37,770 nucleotides of DNA from Clostridia bacterium (GCA_017436255.1 JAFSDK010000060.1:1-37770); one strand, 5' to 3'; positions 6,572 through 15,449 are shown, counted from the stretch's first letter. A program made the numbers and translations. Notes: generated by a model not told the origin, from the letters alone.

Positions 6572-8311
6572 TTAAGCCTCCTCCTTTTCTATTGCACCAA
6601 AGGGACAAACATTTAAGCAAAGTCCGCAACCGTTGCATTGTGTATTATCAATAACTACTTTATCGTTTTTAATTGTAATTGCAGGGCAACCGAGTTTCAT
6701 ACACATTTTGCAGTTTCTGCAGTTATCGTTAATCTTACAATGACCTGTATACTTAACAGTTTTGAGAAGTGCGCAGGGACGTTGAGCAATAATTACTGAC
6801 GGTTCTTCCCTATTAACCTCTTCCTTAACGACCTTTTCGAATGCCTTAATGTCAAACGGGTCACAAACAACTACGTTATCAATGCCGATAGATTTGCAAA
6901 GCGCAATAAGGTTAACCTGCTTGGTTTCCTCGCCGCGTATGGTATAACCTGTTGTCGGGTTTTGTTGATGTCCGGTCATACCTGTAATTGAGTTATCAAG
7001 GATGATTACGGTGTTGTTACCCTTATTGTAAACTATATCAACAAGTCCCGTAATGCCTGAATGCATAAATGTTGAGTCACCAATAACCGAAACTAACTTT
7101 TTATTAAATTCAGCACCTCTTGCCTTAGCCATGCCGTGAGCGGCACTAACCGAAGCACCCATACAAATTGTGGTATCAACCGACTGAAGCGGTGCAACTG
7201 CGCCAAGTGTGTAACAACCAATATCGCCCGATACAACAAGACCGAGTTTTTTAAGCACGTAGAAGGTACCTCTATGAGGGCAACCTGCACACATAACTGG
7301 TGGACGCATTGGGATTGCTTCACCGAGCGCGATAGATTCGGGCGCATTTTCGTCTAAAACCGCTTTTTTAATCATAGCAGGTGTATACTCACCAAGAAGT
7401 GTAAACTCATCTTTACCCTTAATATTAGTAATACCAAGTGCCTTACAATGTGACTCAATAATGGGGTCAAGTTCTTCAATAACGTAAACTACGTCATAAT
7501 TTTTTGCAAAATCGACTATCTTCTTTTCAGGAAGCGGATAAACCATACCGAGTTTAAGATAATCAACGCTGTCACCAAGCGCTTCCTTAGCATACATATA
7601 GGCAATACCTGCCGAAATAACACCGATTTTTGAGCCGTTATTTTCAACAGTATTAAACTCAGAAGTTTCTGCAAAATTTGTAAGGTCAGCAATACGTTTT
7701 TCAACATCAACGTGTCTTTTTACCGCGTTTGCAGGCATCATAACGTATTTTGCAGGATTTTTTTCATATTCTTTTAGCGGAATCTCAACTCTGTCATTTA
7801 ATTCAACAAGACTCTGTGAGTGGGAAACACGGGTAGAAAGGCGAACAAATACAGGGGTATCGAAAGCTTCTGACAGTTCAAAAGCCGCCTTTGTAAACTC
7901 CTTGCACTCAGAAGAATCCGAAGGCTCAAGCATCATAATTTTGGAAGCCTTAGCATAATGACGTGAGTCCTGCTCATTTTGAGATGAATGCATACCGGGG
8001 TCGTCCGCAACACAGAAAACAAGACCACCGTTAACACCCGTATAACTTACAGTAAATACAGGGTCGGCCATAACGTTAAGACCAACGTGCTTCATACAAC
8101 TCATAGCTCTGCCACCTGCAATTGATGCACCAATAGCAACCTCTGCTGCCACCTTTTCATTGGGCGACCATTCGGCATACACTTCATTAAATTTTACAAT
8201 TTCTTCGGTAATTTCGGTACTTGGTGTACCGGGATATGAAGCAACAACGTTTACACCAGCTTCGAAAGCTCCGCGTGCAACTGCCGCATTACCAAGTAAT
8301 AATTTTTTCAT
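6572..8311 (-). CDS. iorA: Indolepyruvate:ferredoxin oxidoreductase alpha subunit
   Basis: A 579-aa protein, close to the usual IorA length. The N-terminal part is the pyrimidine-binding domain (VVASYPGTPSTEITE). The middle-to-C part is the TPP-binding domain with GDIGCYTLG, GDSTFMHSGI and the metal-binding LDNSITGMTG. The last 50 residues carry two [4Fe-4S] motifs, CRNCKMCMKLGCP and CNGCGLCLNVCP. All four cysteines are present in each. It is the catalytic subunit of a cytosolic, oxygen-sensitive enzyme acting on aryl pyruvates. It lies 15 bp after the acyl-CoA synthetase gene. Confidence 0.95.
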   Translation of the reverse strand: MKKLLLGNAAVARGAFEAGVNVVASYPGTPSTEITEEIVKFNEVYAEWSPNEKVAAEVAIGASIAGGRAMSCMKHVGLNVMADPVFTVSYTGVNGGLVFCVADDPGMHSSQNEQDSRHYAKASKIMMLEPSDSSECKEFTKAAFELSEAFDTPVFVRLSTRVSHSQSLVELNDRVEIPLKEYEKNPAKYVMMPANAVKRHVDVEKRIADLTNFAETSEFNTVENNGSKIGVISAGIAYMYAKEALGDSVDYLKLGMVYPLPEKKIVDFAKNYDVVYVIEELDPIIESHCKALGITNIKGKDEFTLLGEYTPAMIKKAVLDENAPESIALGEAIPMRPPVMCAGCPHRGTFYVLKKLGLVVSGDIGCYTLGAVAPLQSVDTTICMGASVSAAHGMAKARGAEFNKKLVSVIGDSTFMHSGITGLVDIVYNKGNNTVIILDNSITGMTGHQQNPTTGYTIRGEETKQVNLIALCKSIGIDNVVVCDPFDIKAFEKVVKEEVNREEPSVIIAQRPCALLKTVKYTGHCKINDNCRNCKMCMKLGCPAITIKNDKVVIDNTQCNGCGLCLNVCPFGAIEKEEA

Positions 8312-8326
8312 ATATGTTAACCTTCC

Positions 8327-9964
8327 CTACTTAATTTCATTCTGTTGAGCAACAACGCTCTCACCGCAGTAAATGCTGCGAAGTTTCGGCTTTTCAATTT
8401 TACCCGTCGGATTTCGAGGCACATCTGCAAAAATAATCTTTCGCGGACGCTTGTATCTAGGAAGTTCAAGGCAGAAATCTTCAATTTCTTCCTCGGTTAA
8501 GGTCATACCCTCTTTAGCCTGAATAATAGCGGTAGCGATTTCACCTAAACGGCTATCGGGTAAACCAATAACCGCAACGTCGCTTATCTTCTCGTGCTTG
8601 CGTAAATAATCTTCAATCTGTACGGGATATAGATTCTCACCGCCCGAAATAATAACGTCTTTTTTACGGTCAACAAGGAAAATAAAGCCATCCTCGTCCT
8701 CTTGTGCCATATCACCGGTATAAAGCCATCCATCATGAATTACGTCATTTGTAGCTTTTTCATCTTTATAATAAGCCGTCATAACACCCGGGCCCTTAAC
8801 TGCCAACTCACCAACCTCACCGCGTGATACGGTGTTGCCGTTCTCGTCGATAATCTTGGTTTCCCAGCCAAAACCTGCCTTACCAATAGCACCAACCTTG
8901 TGCTCATTCTCCATACCTAAATGTACACAACCGGGGCCGATCGACTCTGAAAGACCATAGTTAGTATCATACGAATGATTTGGGAAATATTGCTTCCAAC
9001 GCTTAATAAGACTTGGCGGAACAGGTTGTGCACCTATATGCATAAGTCGCCACTGTGATAACTTATAATCTTCAAGCTTGATATCGCCGCGCTCAATAGC
9101 ATCAAGAATATCCTGCGCCCACGGTACTAATAACCATACAATACTGCAGTTTTCCTCTGATACCGCCTTTAATATCCATTCGGGTTTAATACCCTTGAGT
9201 ATTACAGCTGAAGCGCCTACCAAAAAAGAGCCAAACCAATGCATCTTAGCGCCTGTGTGATAAAGCGGCGGTATGCAAAGGAATATATCTTCTTTGGTCT
9301 GTTTGTGGTGATTCTGCTCTGTAAGGCAAGCGTGAACAAGACTCCTGTGTTTATGTATAATTGCCTTTGGGAAACCTGTAGTACCCGATGAAAAATAAAT
9401 TGCAGCAAAATCATCATCATTTAACGTTATTGATGGTGATTTAGATGAACAATATGATACAAGATTATCATAATGCTCTGCAAATGTCGGACAATCCTCA
9501 CCATGGTAAAGCCACATTTTTACACGTTTAACGCGTGAACAAATTTCTTCCACACGACCCGTAAATTCAGGACCAAACACAATAGCATCAACGTCGGCAA
9601 GTTCAAGACAATATTTAATCTCTGATGCAGCATATCGATAATTGAGCGGAACTGCCATAGCACCCGTCTTTAAAATACCAAAATAAATGGGCAACCACTC
9701 AATACAGTTCATAAGCAAGATGGCAACCTTATCGCCCTTTTTAATGCCCCTTGTGAGCAATAAATTAGCAAAGCGGTTTGCACGCTTGTTAAATTCACCC
9801 CAAGTAATCTCTTTACGATACGCTTCATTCGGATTCGCCTCAATAAGCGAATATTCACGCCACGTCATTCGTGAACGATTTTCAAGTTGCGGATTAATCT
9901 CAACCAAACTTATGTCATTAGGATAAAAATCAGCATTTTTTTGTAAAATTTCGGTAATAGGCAT
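8327..9964 (-). CDS. AMP-forming acyl-CoA synthetase (FadD-like)
   Basis: A 545-aa class I adenylate-forming enzyme. Motifs are the P-loop YFSSGTTGFPKA, YGLSES, the YTGDM hinge region, DRKKDVIISGGENLYP, and the C-terminal lysine in NPTGKIEKPKLR. It should activate a carboxylic acid to acyl-AMP and then acyl-CoA. The exact acid cannot be read from sequence, but the operon suggests an aryl or medium-chain acid that the co-encoded symporter imports. Residues 19-38 and 39-58 are imperfect copies of each other, a small tandem duplication. AAAGGA lies 10 bp before the ATG. It is separated from the symporter gene by 58 bp with no clear promoter. Confidence 0.88.
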   Translation of the reverse strand: MPITEILQKNADFYPNDISLVEINPQLENRSRMTWREYSLIEANPNEAYRKEITWGEFNKRANRFANLLLTRGIKKGDKVAILLMNCIEWLPIYFGILKTGAMAVPLNYRYAASEIKYCLELADVDAIVFGPEFTGRVEEICSRVKRVKMWLYHGEDCPTFAEHYDNLVSYCSSKSPSITLNDDDFAAIYFSSGTTGFPKAIIHKHRSLVHACLTEQNHHKQTKEDIFLCIPPLYHTGAKMHWFGSFLVGASAVILKGIKPEWILKAVSEENCSIVWLLVPWAQDILDAIERGDIKLEDYKLSQWRLMHIGAQPVPPSLIKRWKQYFPNHSYDTNYGLSESIGPGCVHLGMENEHKVGAIGKAGFGWETKIIDENGNTVSRGEVGELAVKGPGVMTAYYKDEKATNDVIHDGWLYTGDMAQEDEDGFIFLVDRKKDVIISGGENLYPVQIEDYLRKHEKISDVAVIGLPDSRLGEIATAIIQAKEGMTLTEEEIEDFCLELPRYKRPRKIIFADVPRNPTGKIEKPKLRSIYCGESVVAQQNEIK

Positions 9965-10022
9965 TTAATATACATCCTTTATAATTCTTTTAGACCAACA
10001 TAACACCGTCAACCTAATATTA

Positions 10023-11564
10023 TTATTTTCCGAGAGACTCCTTTGTCTCAACAATAACCTTTTTATGATAACACGAGAACATATCATCTGTCAATTCTTT
10101 GTCGGGTTTTGGCGACAATAAACTTACTACCGGTACGATTACCAAACCGCCAAGCATTGCAATTACACCACAGTTAATTGGTGACTGCAAAATCGTTGGA
10201 AAATACGGTCTGAATAACATATTTAAAATCATAATTCCCGCGCCAAAAATAAAACTTGCCCAAACCGATGCCTTGGCAGCCCTTTTCCAGTATAAGCCAA
10301 ATAAGAAAGGTGCCAAAAATGCGCCGGCAAGTGCGCCCCAAGAGATACCCATCATATCTGCTATATATCCAAGTTTATCTTTATTAAGTGCGATTACAGC
10401 CGATATAACAATAAAGATAACTATAAATACTCTCATAATGAAAACCTGATTTTTATCAGACATATTTTTAACTATATGCCCTTTTAGTAAATCAAGAGTT
10501 AAGGTTGAACTTGAGGTAAGTACAAGTGAAGAAAGAGTTGACATAGATGCCGACAACACAAGAACGATAACAATACCGATAAGTATATCTGGTAATTTTT
10601 CAAGCATAGCAGGTATAATAGCGTCAAATCCTAATGCATCTACACCACCGAGTGCATCAAGTTCACCTGTGAAGAGTCGGCCAAATCCACCAAGGAAGTA
10701 GCATCCCCCTGCAACAACTATTGCAAAAATTGTTGAAATTATAGTACCCTTGTTTATATCGTTTTCGCTCTTTATAGCGTAGAACTTTTGCACCATTTGC
10801 GGAAGTCCCCAAGTACCAAGCGAGGTAAGAATTACAACAAACAATAGATTTAGCGGTTCGGGTCCTAAGAAAGAATTAAATGCACCCGGTACACCATTTT
10901 GAGTAGGCACATTTGCCAAGCCTTTAATCGCCTCAGTAAATCCACCCTGCCCTGATAATACGGCGGCAATAACGGCGATAATGCCCACAATCATAATTAT
11001 GCCCTGAATAAAATCATTAATAGCAGTTGCCATATAGCCGCCCGCAATAACGTAAATACCTGTAAGCACCGCCATAACTATAACACAAATAGAGTAATCA
11101 ATACCTGGGAACGCCATTGAAAAAAGACGAGAAAGACCATTGTAGAGCGACGCTGTGTATGGAATTAAAAATACGAATACAATAAGTGACGCTGCTATTT
11201 TAAGTGCAGGGCTTAAATATCTCTTGCCAAAAAATTCAGGCATTGTTGCACTTTCTAAATGTTGTGACATAAGGCGCGTTCTTCGTCCTAATACCACCCA
11301 AGCAAGCAGTGACCCAATAACGGCATTGCCTATGCCTATCCAAGTAGATGCAATGCCAAAGCGCCAACCGAACTGCCCTGCATACCCAACAAAAATTACG
11401 GCAGAAAAATATGACGTGCCGTAAGCAAATGCCGTAAGCCAAGGGCCTACACTTCTTCCGCCAAGCACAAAACCATTAACGTCAGTTGAGTTTTTACGGC
11501 AATAAAGACCAACCGCCACCATAATGCCAAAGAAAACAACCAACATACCAATTTTTAATAACAT
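10023..11564 (-). CDS. Sodium:solute symporter (SSS family)
   Basis: A 513-aa, very hydrophobic protein with about 13 membrane segments, as usual for the family. It shows the GGRSVGPWLTAFAYGTSYFS segment around the first helices, where Na+-coupled SSS transporters have a conserved Gly-Arg motif, and the SASMSTLSSLVLTSSSTLTLD segment near helix 8, which holds Na+ site residues in relatives. The substrate is unknown. As first gene of an operon with two acyl-CoA ligases and iorAB, uptake of an aryl or other organic acid is a reasonable inference. AAGGAG lies 7 bp before the ATG, and a consensus-like promoter lies just upstream. Confidence 0.9.
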   Translation of the reverse strand: MLLKIGMLVVFFGIMVAVGLYCRKNSTDVNGFVLGGRSVGPWLTAFAYGTSYFSAVIFVGYAGQFGWRFGIASTWIGIGNAVIGSLLAWVVLGRRTRLMSQHLESATMPEFFGKRYLSPALKIAASLIVFVFLIPYTASLYNGLSRLFSMAFPGIDYSICVIVMAVLTGIYVIAGGYMATAINDFIQGIIMIVGIIAVIAAVLSGQGGFTEAIKGLANVPTQNGVPGAFNSFLGPEPLNLLFVVILTSLGTWGLPQMVQKFYAIKSENDINKGTIISTIFAIVVAGGCYFLGGFGRLFTGELDALGGVDALGFDAIIPAMLEKLPDILIGIVIVLVLSASMSTLSSLVLTSSSTLTLDLLKGHIVKNMSDKNQVFIMRVFIVIFIVISAVIALNKDKLGYIADMMGISWGALAGAFLAPFLFGLYWKRAAKASVWASFIFGAGIMILNMLFRPYFPTILQSPINCGVIAMLGGLVIVPVVSLLSPKPDKELTDDMFSCYHKKVIVETKESLGK

Positions 11565-11593
11565 AGTATCACTCCTTTTTAAAATCCTTTAAT

Positions 11594-11622
11594 ATTTTAA
11601 CGCGTTAAAGCATAAAAGTCAA
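11594..11622 (-). promoter_or_regulatory. Promoter of the symporter-acs-iorAB-paaK-ACT operon
   Basis: On the minus strand TTGACT (11617-11622), a 17-bp spacer and TAAAAT (11594-11599). A 14-bp perfect palindrome lies in the spacer and overlaps the -10 box. It is the only strong promoter seen for the six genes down to 4238. Confidence 0.85.
11596..11609. promoter_or_regulatory. Palindromic operator candidate TTTAACGCGTTAAA
   Basis: A perfect 14-bp palindrome placed between -35 and -10 and reaching into the -10 hexamer, the classic position for a repressor. The central ACGCGT with AT-rich arms is compatible with a LacI- or GntR-type site. No regulator gene is in the window, so the binding protein is unknown. 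Confidence 0.5.
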
Positions 11623-11644
11623 GACTTTTTTGAAATTTTTTTAC

Positions 11645-11672
11645 AAAAAATAAAAGGCGACCAATGGTCGCC
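11645..11672 (-). terminator. Rho-independent terminator of uvrC-malQ
   Basis: GGCGACC (11656-11662) and GGTCGCC (11666-11672) form a 7-bp GC-rich stem with a 3-nt loop. The minus-strand transcript continues TTTTATTTTTT. It lies 4 bp after the malQ stop. Confidence 0.88.
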
Positions 11673-11676
11673 CCTA

Positions 11677-13176
11677 CTAAATCCTAAATCCTAAATCCTT
11701 AGCCTTGCTTCTTCCATACAGTGCAGTATTTTCTTTAATAATGCCTGCTAACCAATCGTTAATGCAGAAAGCATCAATTCGCCATTGCCAGTTGCTACCA
11801 AGAGTAGACGGTGTATTTATTCTGCCCTCACTACCAAGACCGATAAAGTCAGGCATCATAAGTATGCAAGTATCTGCCACCGATGAAAGCGCCGCACGCA
11901 TCATAGCCCAATTAAAACCCTCATCATCAGTTACGTGCAAATATTTACGTGCCATCTCAACGTCGGCCACGTCAACACTTGTAGTCCATCCCATAATTGT
12001 ATCATTATCGTGCGTACCTGTATATACAACACAGTTTTTGTTGTAATTGTGCGGTAAATAATCACTTTCTTCTCTTGCATCAAATGCAAACTGCAAAACT
12101 TTCATACCTGGGAATCCTGATTTTTTAAGAAGTTTCAGCACCGCAGGGGTTAAAAAGCCAAGGTCTTCTGCAATAATAGGCAACTCATCGCCAAACTCTT
12201 TTTTTAGTTCGTTAAATAAATGTATATCGGGTCCCTTTAACCATTTGCCGTTTTTTGCGGTTTTTGAACCATACGGAATAGCATAAAAAGACTCAAAAGC
12301 GCGGAAGTGGTCGATTCTCACCATATCATAAATATTTAACGCGTGACCGAGACGATTTTTCCACCAAGTGTATCCGTCGGCTTTCATCTTTTTCCAATCA
12401 TAAAGCGGCATACCCCAAAGTTGACCATCTTCAGAAAAAGCATCGGGCGGACAACCCGCAACCAATTTTGGCTTAAGGTTACTATCAAGCATAAACTGTT
12501 CGGGAGCACTCCAAACGTCCGCCGAATCGTTAGCAACATAAATTGGTATATCGCCAATAATGCCAATTCCCTTTTCGTTAGCATAATTTTTAAGTTTAAA
12601 CCATTGCTGATAAAACTTAAATTGCACAAAACGGTAAAAATCCATTGTGCCGCTATATACTTTTTTAGCATTTTCAAGCGCTTCGTTTTTGCGCAGACGA
12701 ATATCCTCATCCCACTGATACCAATCAAGGTCATCATTGGCGTTTTTTAATGCCATAAAAAGCACGTATTCATCAAGCCAAAGTTTATTATTCTTGCAAA
12801 ACTCATTGTATTCATCATCAGGCACAAAACGCGCATATGCTTTTTTTAACATTGGTATACGGTTTTGATAGAGTTTTCCGTAATCAACCTTTTTATCGTC
12901 ATTGCCAAAATCAAATGATTCAAATTCATCATTAGTAAGCAACTTCTCTTCTATTAAAATTTCAGGGTCAATAAAATAAGGATTGCCTGCGTATGATGAA
13001 AACGACTGATATGGCGAATCACCATAATTTGTAGGACAAAGCGGTAAAATTTGCCACCAACTCTGCCCTGCTTTTTCTAAAAAGTCAACGAATCTATACG
13101 CTTCTTTACCAAAGGTACCTATTCCACCCTTTGAAGCAAGCGAGAATATCGGCATTAAAATTCCACAAGTTCTCAC
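11677..13176 (-). CDS. malQ: 4-alpha-glucanotransferase (amylomaltase)
   Basis: A 499-aa GH77 enzyme of typical length. It starts RTCGILMPIFSLASKGGIGTFG and contains the nucleophile region MVRIDHFRAF, the acid/base glutamate in IIAEDLGF, and the third acidic residue in YTGTHDNDT. It transfers maltosyl or longer glucan units between alpha-1,4-glucans in the cytosol. The GTG start at 13176 has GGTG 5 bp upstream and agrees with the family N terminus. It follows uvrC by 15 bp, so the two are probably co-transcribed. No other glycogen or maltose genes are nearby. The last codons contain three tandem heptamers (TAAATCC on the plus strand) that run across the stop codon. Confidence 0.95.
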   Translation of the reverse strand: MRTCGILMPIFSLASKGGIGTFGKEAYRFVDFLEKAGQSWWQILPLCPTNYGDSPYQSFSSYAGNPYFIDPEILIEEKLLTNDEFESFDFGNDDKKVDYGKLYQNRIPMLKKAYARFVPDDEYNEFCKNNKLWLDEYVLFMALKNANDDLDWYQWDEDIRLRKNEALENAKKVYSGTMDFYRFVQFKFYQQWFKLKNYANEKGIGIIGDIPIYVANDSADVWSAPEQFMLDSNLKPKLVAGCPPDAFSEDGQLWGMPLYDWKKMKADGYTWWKNRLGHALNIYDMVRIDHFRAFESFYAIPYGSKTAKNGKWLKGPDIHLFNELKKEFGDELPIIAEDLGFLTPAVLKLLKKSGFPGMKVLQFAFDAREESDYLPHNYNKNCVVYTGTHDNDTIMGWTTSVDVADVEMARKYLHVTDDEGFNWAMMRAALSSVADTCILMMPDFIGLGSEGRINTPSTLGSNWQWRIDAFCINDWLAGIIKENTALYGRSKAKDLGFRI

Positions 13177-13191
13177 AAATACACCTAACCT

Positions 13192-15012
13192 TTAATGATT
13201 TTTAAAATATTCAACTATATTATGTGCTGTTTTTTGGCTAACACCCTTAACGGATGTAAGTTCTTCAACATTAGCACTACGTATTTTAGATAGCGTTTTG
13301 AAATGTTTTAAAAGCGAAGCCGCCGTAACCTTACCTACGCCGCTAATTTCGGTAAGAGTGCTATTTAACATTTCTTTAGTTCTACGCGCTTTATGGTAAC
13401 TAATCGCAAAACGGTGAACTTCATCTTGAATTGCAGTAATAAGAGTGTAGGCACGTCGATTTGCCTTAATCGCAATATTACTACCTGTATCGGCGATAGC
13501 GTTGGTGCGGTGTTTTGAGTCCTTGACCATACCAAACACGGGTATATCTACGTTATGTAGCGCCATAACCTGTTTTACAACCGACAACTGTCCCTTACCG
13601 CCATCAAGCAAAATTAAATCGGGTAAACGTGCAAAAGCCTCGTCCTCACCTTTTTTATACTCATTTAAGCGTCGGTCAAGCACCTCTGCCATTGAACGAT
13701 AATCATCCTGACCGATAAAACTTTTTATCTTAAATTTGCGGTATGCACTTTTATATGGACGCCCATCCTTAAACACAATCATACCGGCAACGTTTTCGCT
13801 ACCTGAGGTATTTGATATATCATATGATTCAATATATCGCGGCGGATTTGCCATACCCAACAGTTCACCAAGCTCACTAAGCGCGGCGGTTTCTTTTAGG
13901 CTGCGCTCAACTCTATGTGAAAGGTGCTCTGCAGCATTTTGCATACACATTTCAACAAGTCGTTTTCTGTCACCTATTTTAGGCACTGTAAAAATAACGT
14001 TACTTCCGCGTTTAGCTGTTAACCATTCGGATAATACGTGATATTCATCTGATGTACAATCAATTAAAATTTCTTTTGGTATATCATCGCGAATGTTATA
14101 ATACTGACCCAAGAACTCGCTGTATAGGGCCTCTTTATCGGATATTCCATCAAAAAAATAATGCTCTTGATCGCTTAAATGACCATTTTTAAAAATAAAC
14201 ACCTGCACGCAACATATATCACCAACAAATGCCGTTGCAATTACGTCGTGACGGAAAGAAAGTGAAGTAATTACCTTTTGCTTATCGGCAATTCTTCTTA
14301 TTGAATTTATGCGATCGCGCAATTTTGCAGCATATTCAAAATTAAGTTCCTCTGCGGCGGTTGCCATTTTTTTCTCTAATATAGATATATCGTCAGAATC
14401 AGTACCGCCTTTTTTGATGAAGCGTATTGCAGAATCTACTGCTTCGTTATATTCATCTATAGAAACATTTGCCTTACAGGGCGCCATACACAAGCCAATA
14501 TGAGCATTAAGGCAAGGTTTTGAATAATTATCAAAATTTCGATTGCAGTCAGGCAGTTTAAAAATCTTGCGTGCCTGCTCAACAGAGCGTCGAACAACTC
14601 TTCCCGAATTAAAGGGTCCTATATACTCACCTTTTGATGAATTATTGTTTACTGCTTCAATTTTACGCCATTTTTCATTAGTAATATGAACGTAGTGATA
14701 ACCTTTATCATCCTTAAGCAGAATATTGTACTTCGGCATATGTTGTTTAATAAGTGAATTTTCAAGTGTCAGCGCCTCAAACTCGGTATCGCAGATGATA
14801 TAATCAAAATCATCCACCTTCTCGCACATTCTACGCACTTTTTCGGTGTGGTTTGTCGACGAGCCAAAATATTGTGTTACACGATTTTTAAGTTTACGCG
14901 CTTTACCAACGTATATTATATTGTGCGACGCATCCTTCATAATATAAACACCAGGTAACAAGGGTAAAGAATTAGCCTTTGCTTTAAGTTCGCCCTTTTT
15001 ATTATTCGTCAT
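13192..15012 (-). CDS. uvrC: Excinuclease ABC subunit C
   Basis: A 606-aa protein of full UvrC length. Domains in order: N-terminal GIY-YIG nuclease (PGVYIMKD, IIYVGKARKLKNRV), a UVR motif that contacts UvrB (EELNFEYAAKLRD, near residue 215), the RNase H-like nuclease (ESYDISNTSG, ILLDGGKGQL), and C-terminal helix-hairpin-helix repeats (ISGVGKVTAASLLKHF, VKGVSQKTAHNIVEYF). It makes the dual incisions of nucleotide excision repair with UvrA and UvrB. The start is ambiguous: ATG at 15012 with AGGTG 5 bp upstream, or GTG at 15018 with GAGG 5 bp upstream. ATG is preferred. The gene is divergent from the small lipoprotein gene. Confidence 0.95.
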   Translation of the reverse strand: MTNNKKGELKAKANSLPLLPGVYIMKDASHNIIYVGKARKLKNRVTQYFGSSTNHTEKVRRMCEKVDDFDYIICDTEFEALTLENSLIKQHMPKYNILLKDDKGYHYVHITNEKWRKIEAVNNNSSKGEYIGPFNSGRVVRRSVEQARKIFKLPDCNRNFDNYSKPCLNAHIGLCMAPCKANVSIDEYNEAVDSAIRFIKKGGTDSDDISILEKKMATAAEELNFEYAAKLRDRINSIRRIADKQKVITSLSFRHDVIATAFVGDICCVQVFIFKNGHLSDQEHYFFDGISDKEALYSEFLGQYYNIRDDIPKEILIDCTSDEYHVLSEWLTAKRGSNVIFTVPKIGDRKRLVEMCMQNAAEHLSHRVERSLKETAALSELGELLGMANPPRYIESYDISNTSGSENVAGMIVFKDGRPYKSAYRKFKIKSFIGQDDYRSMAEVLDRRLNEYKKGEDEAFARLPDLILLDGGKGQLSVVKQVMALHNVDIPVFGMVKDSKHRTNAIADTGSNIAIKANRRAYTLITAIQDEVHRFAISYHKARRTKEMLNSTLTEISGVGKVTAASLLKHFKTLSKIRSANVEELTSVKGVSQKTAHNIVEYFKNH

Positions 15013-15031
15013 ATTCACACCTACCTCTATG

Positions 15032-15060
15032 TTGATTTTTACACCAAAATATTATATTAT
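15032..15060 (+). promoter_or_regulatory. Promoter of the small lipoprotein gene
   Basis: TTGATT (15032-15037), a 17-bp spacer and TATTAT (15055-15060), 17 bp upstream of the ATG at 15078. It lies in the short divergent region shared with uvrC. Confidence 0.65.
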
Positions 15061-15077
15061 TAATAGTGGTGATAAGA

Positions 15078-15407
15078 ATGAAAAAGTTTTTAATATTAAT
15101 ACTCTGCCTTTGTTTGCCGCTTGCATTTGCGGGTTGCAACAATAAAACCAATAAAAATACCGAAAGTATAATTGTATACCCTGATGATGAATCTGCAGAA
15201 ACACTCGGTGGTTACCGCCAAGAAGAAAACAGTAGTATAACGCCCAGCGGCAGCACCTACTACGTTGGAAATATTTCGAGTAAAAAATTTCACATTTCAA
15301 CCTGCAACAGTGTTGCAGAAATGAAAGAAGAAAACCGCAAGATCGCAACCGAACGTCAAGCCTTAATTGACGAAGGGTACACACCATGTGCAGTGTGTAA
15401 ACCATAG
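15078..15407 (+). CDS. Small lipoprotein with Ada-like zinc-binding C terminus
   Basis: A 109-aa protein. The signal peptide MKKFLILILCLCLPLAFAGC ends in a lipobox with Cys20 as the predicted lipidated residue. A low-complexity polar linker (about 21-58) is followed by a compact domain with KFHISTC, a long helix-like stretch and GYTPCAVCKP. This H/C...PCxxC arrangement resembles the Ada metal-binding fold, also seen at the ends of secreted nucleases. It has no nuclease domain, so the role is unknown; metal binding or DNA binding outside the cell is a guess. ATG 15078 is preferred over GTG 15066, which lies within the purine-rich leader. A terminator follows. Confidence 0.75.
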   Translation: MKKFLILILCLCLPLAFAGCNNKTNKNTESIIVYPDDESAETLGGYRQEENSSITPSGSTYYVGNISSKKFHISTCNSVAEMKEENRKIATERQALIDEGYTPCAVCKP

Positions 15408-15417
15408 CATTTATTAA

Positions 15418-15449
15418 AACCGCATTTCACATGAAATGCGGTTATTTTT
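15418..15449. terminator. Bidirectional terminator between convergent genes
   Basis: AACCGCATTTC (15418-15428) pairs with GAAATGCGGTT (15433-15443) around a 4-nt loop. T-rich tracts on both sides (ATTTTTT on plus, GGTTTTAATAAA on minus) let it end both the lipoprotein and the M23 peptidase transcripts. Confidence 0.85.

Noticed and set aside
9965-10022. Internal promoter before the acyl-CoA synthetase gene (TTGACG)
   Set aside because: No convincing -10 at 16-19 bp spacing; AAGAAT at 17 bp is too weak to call.
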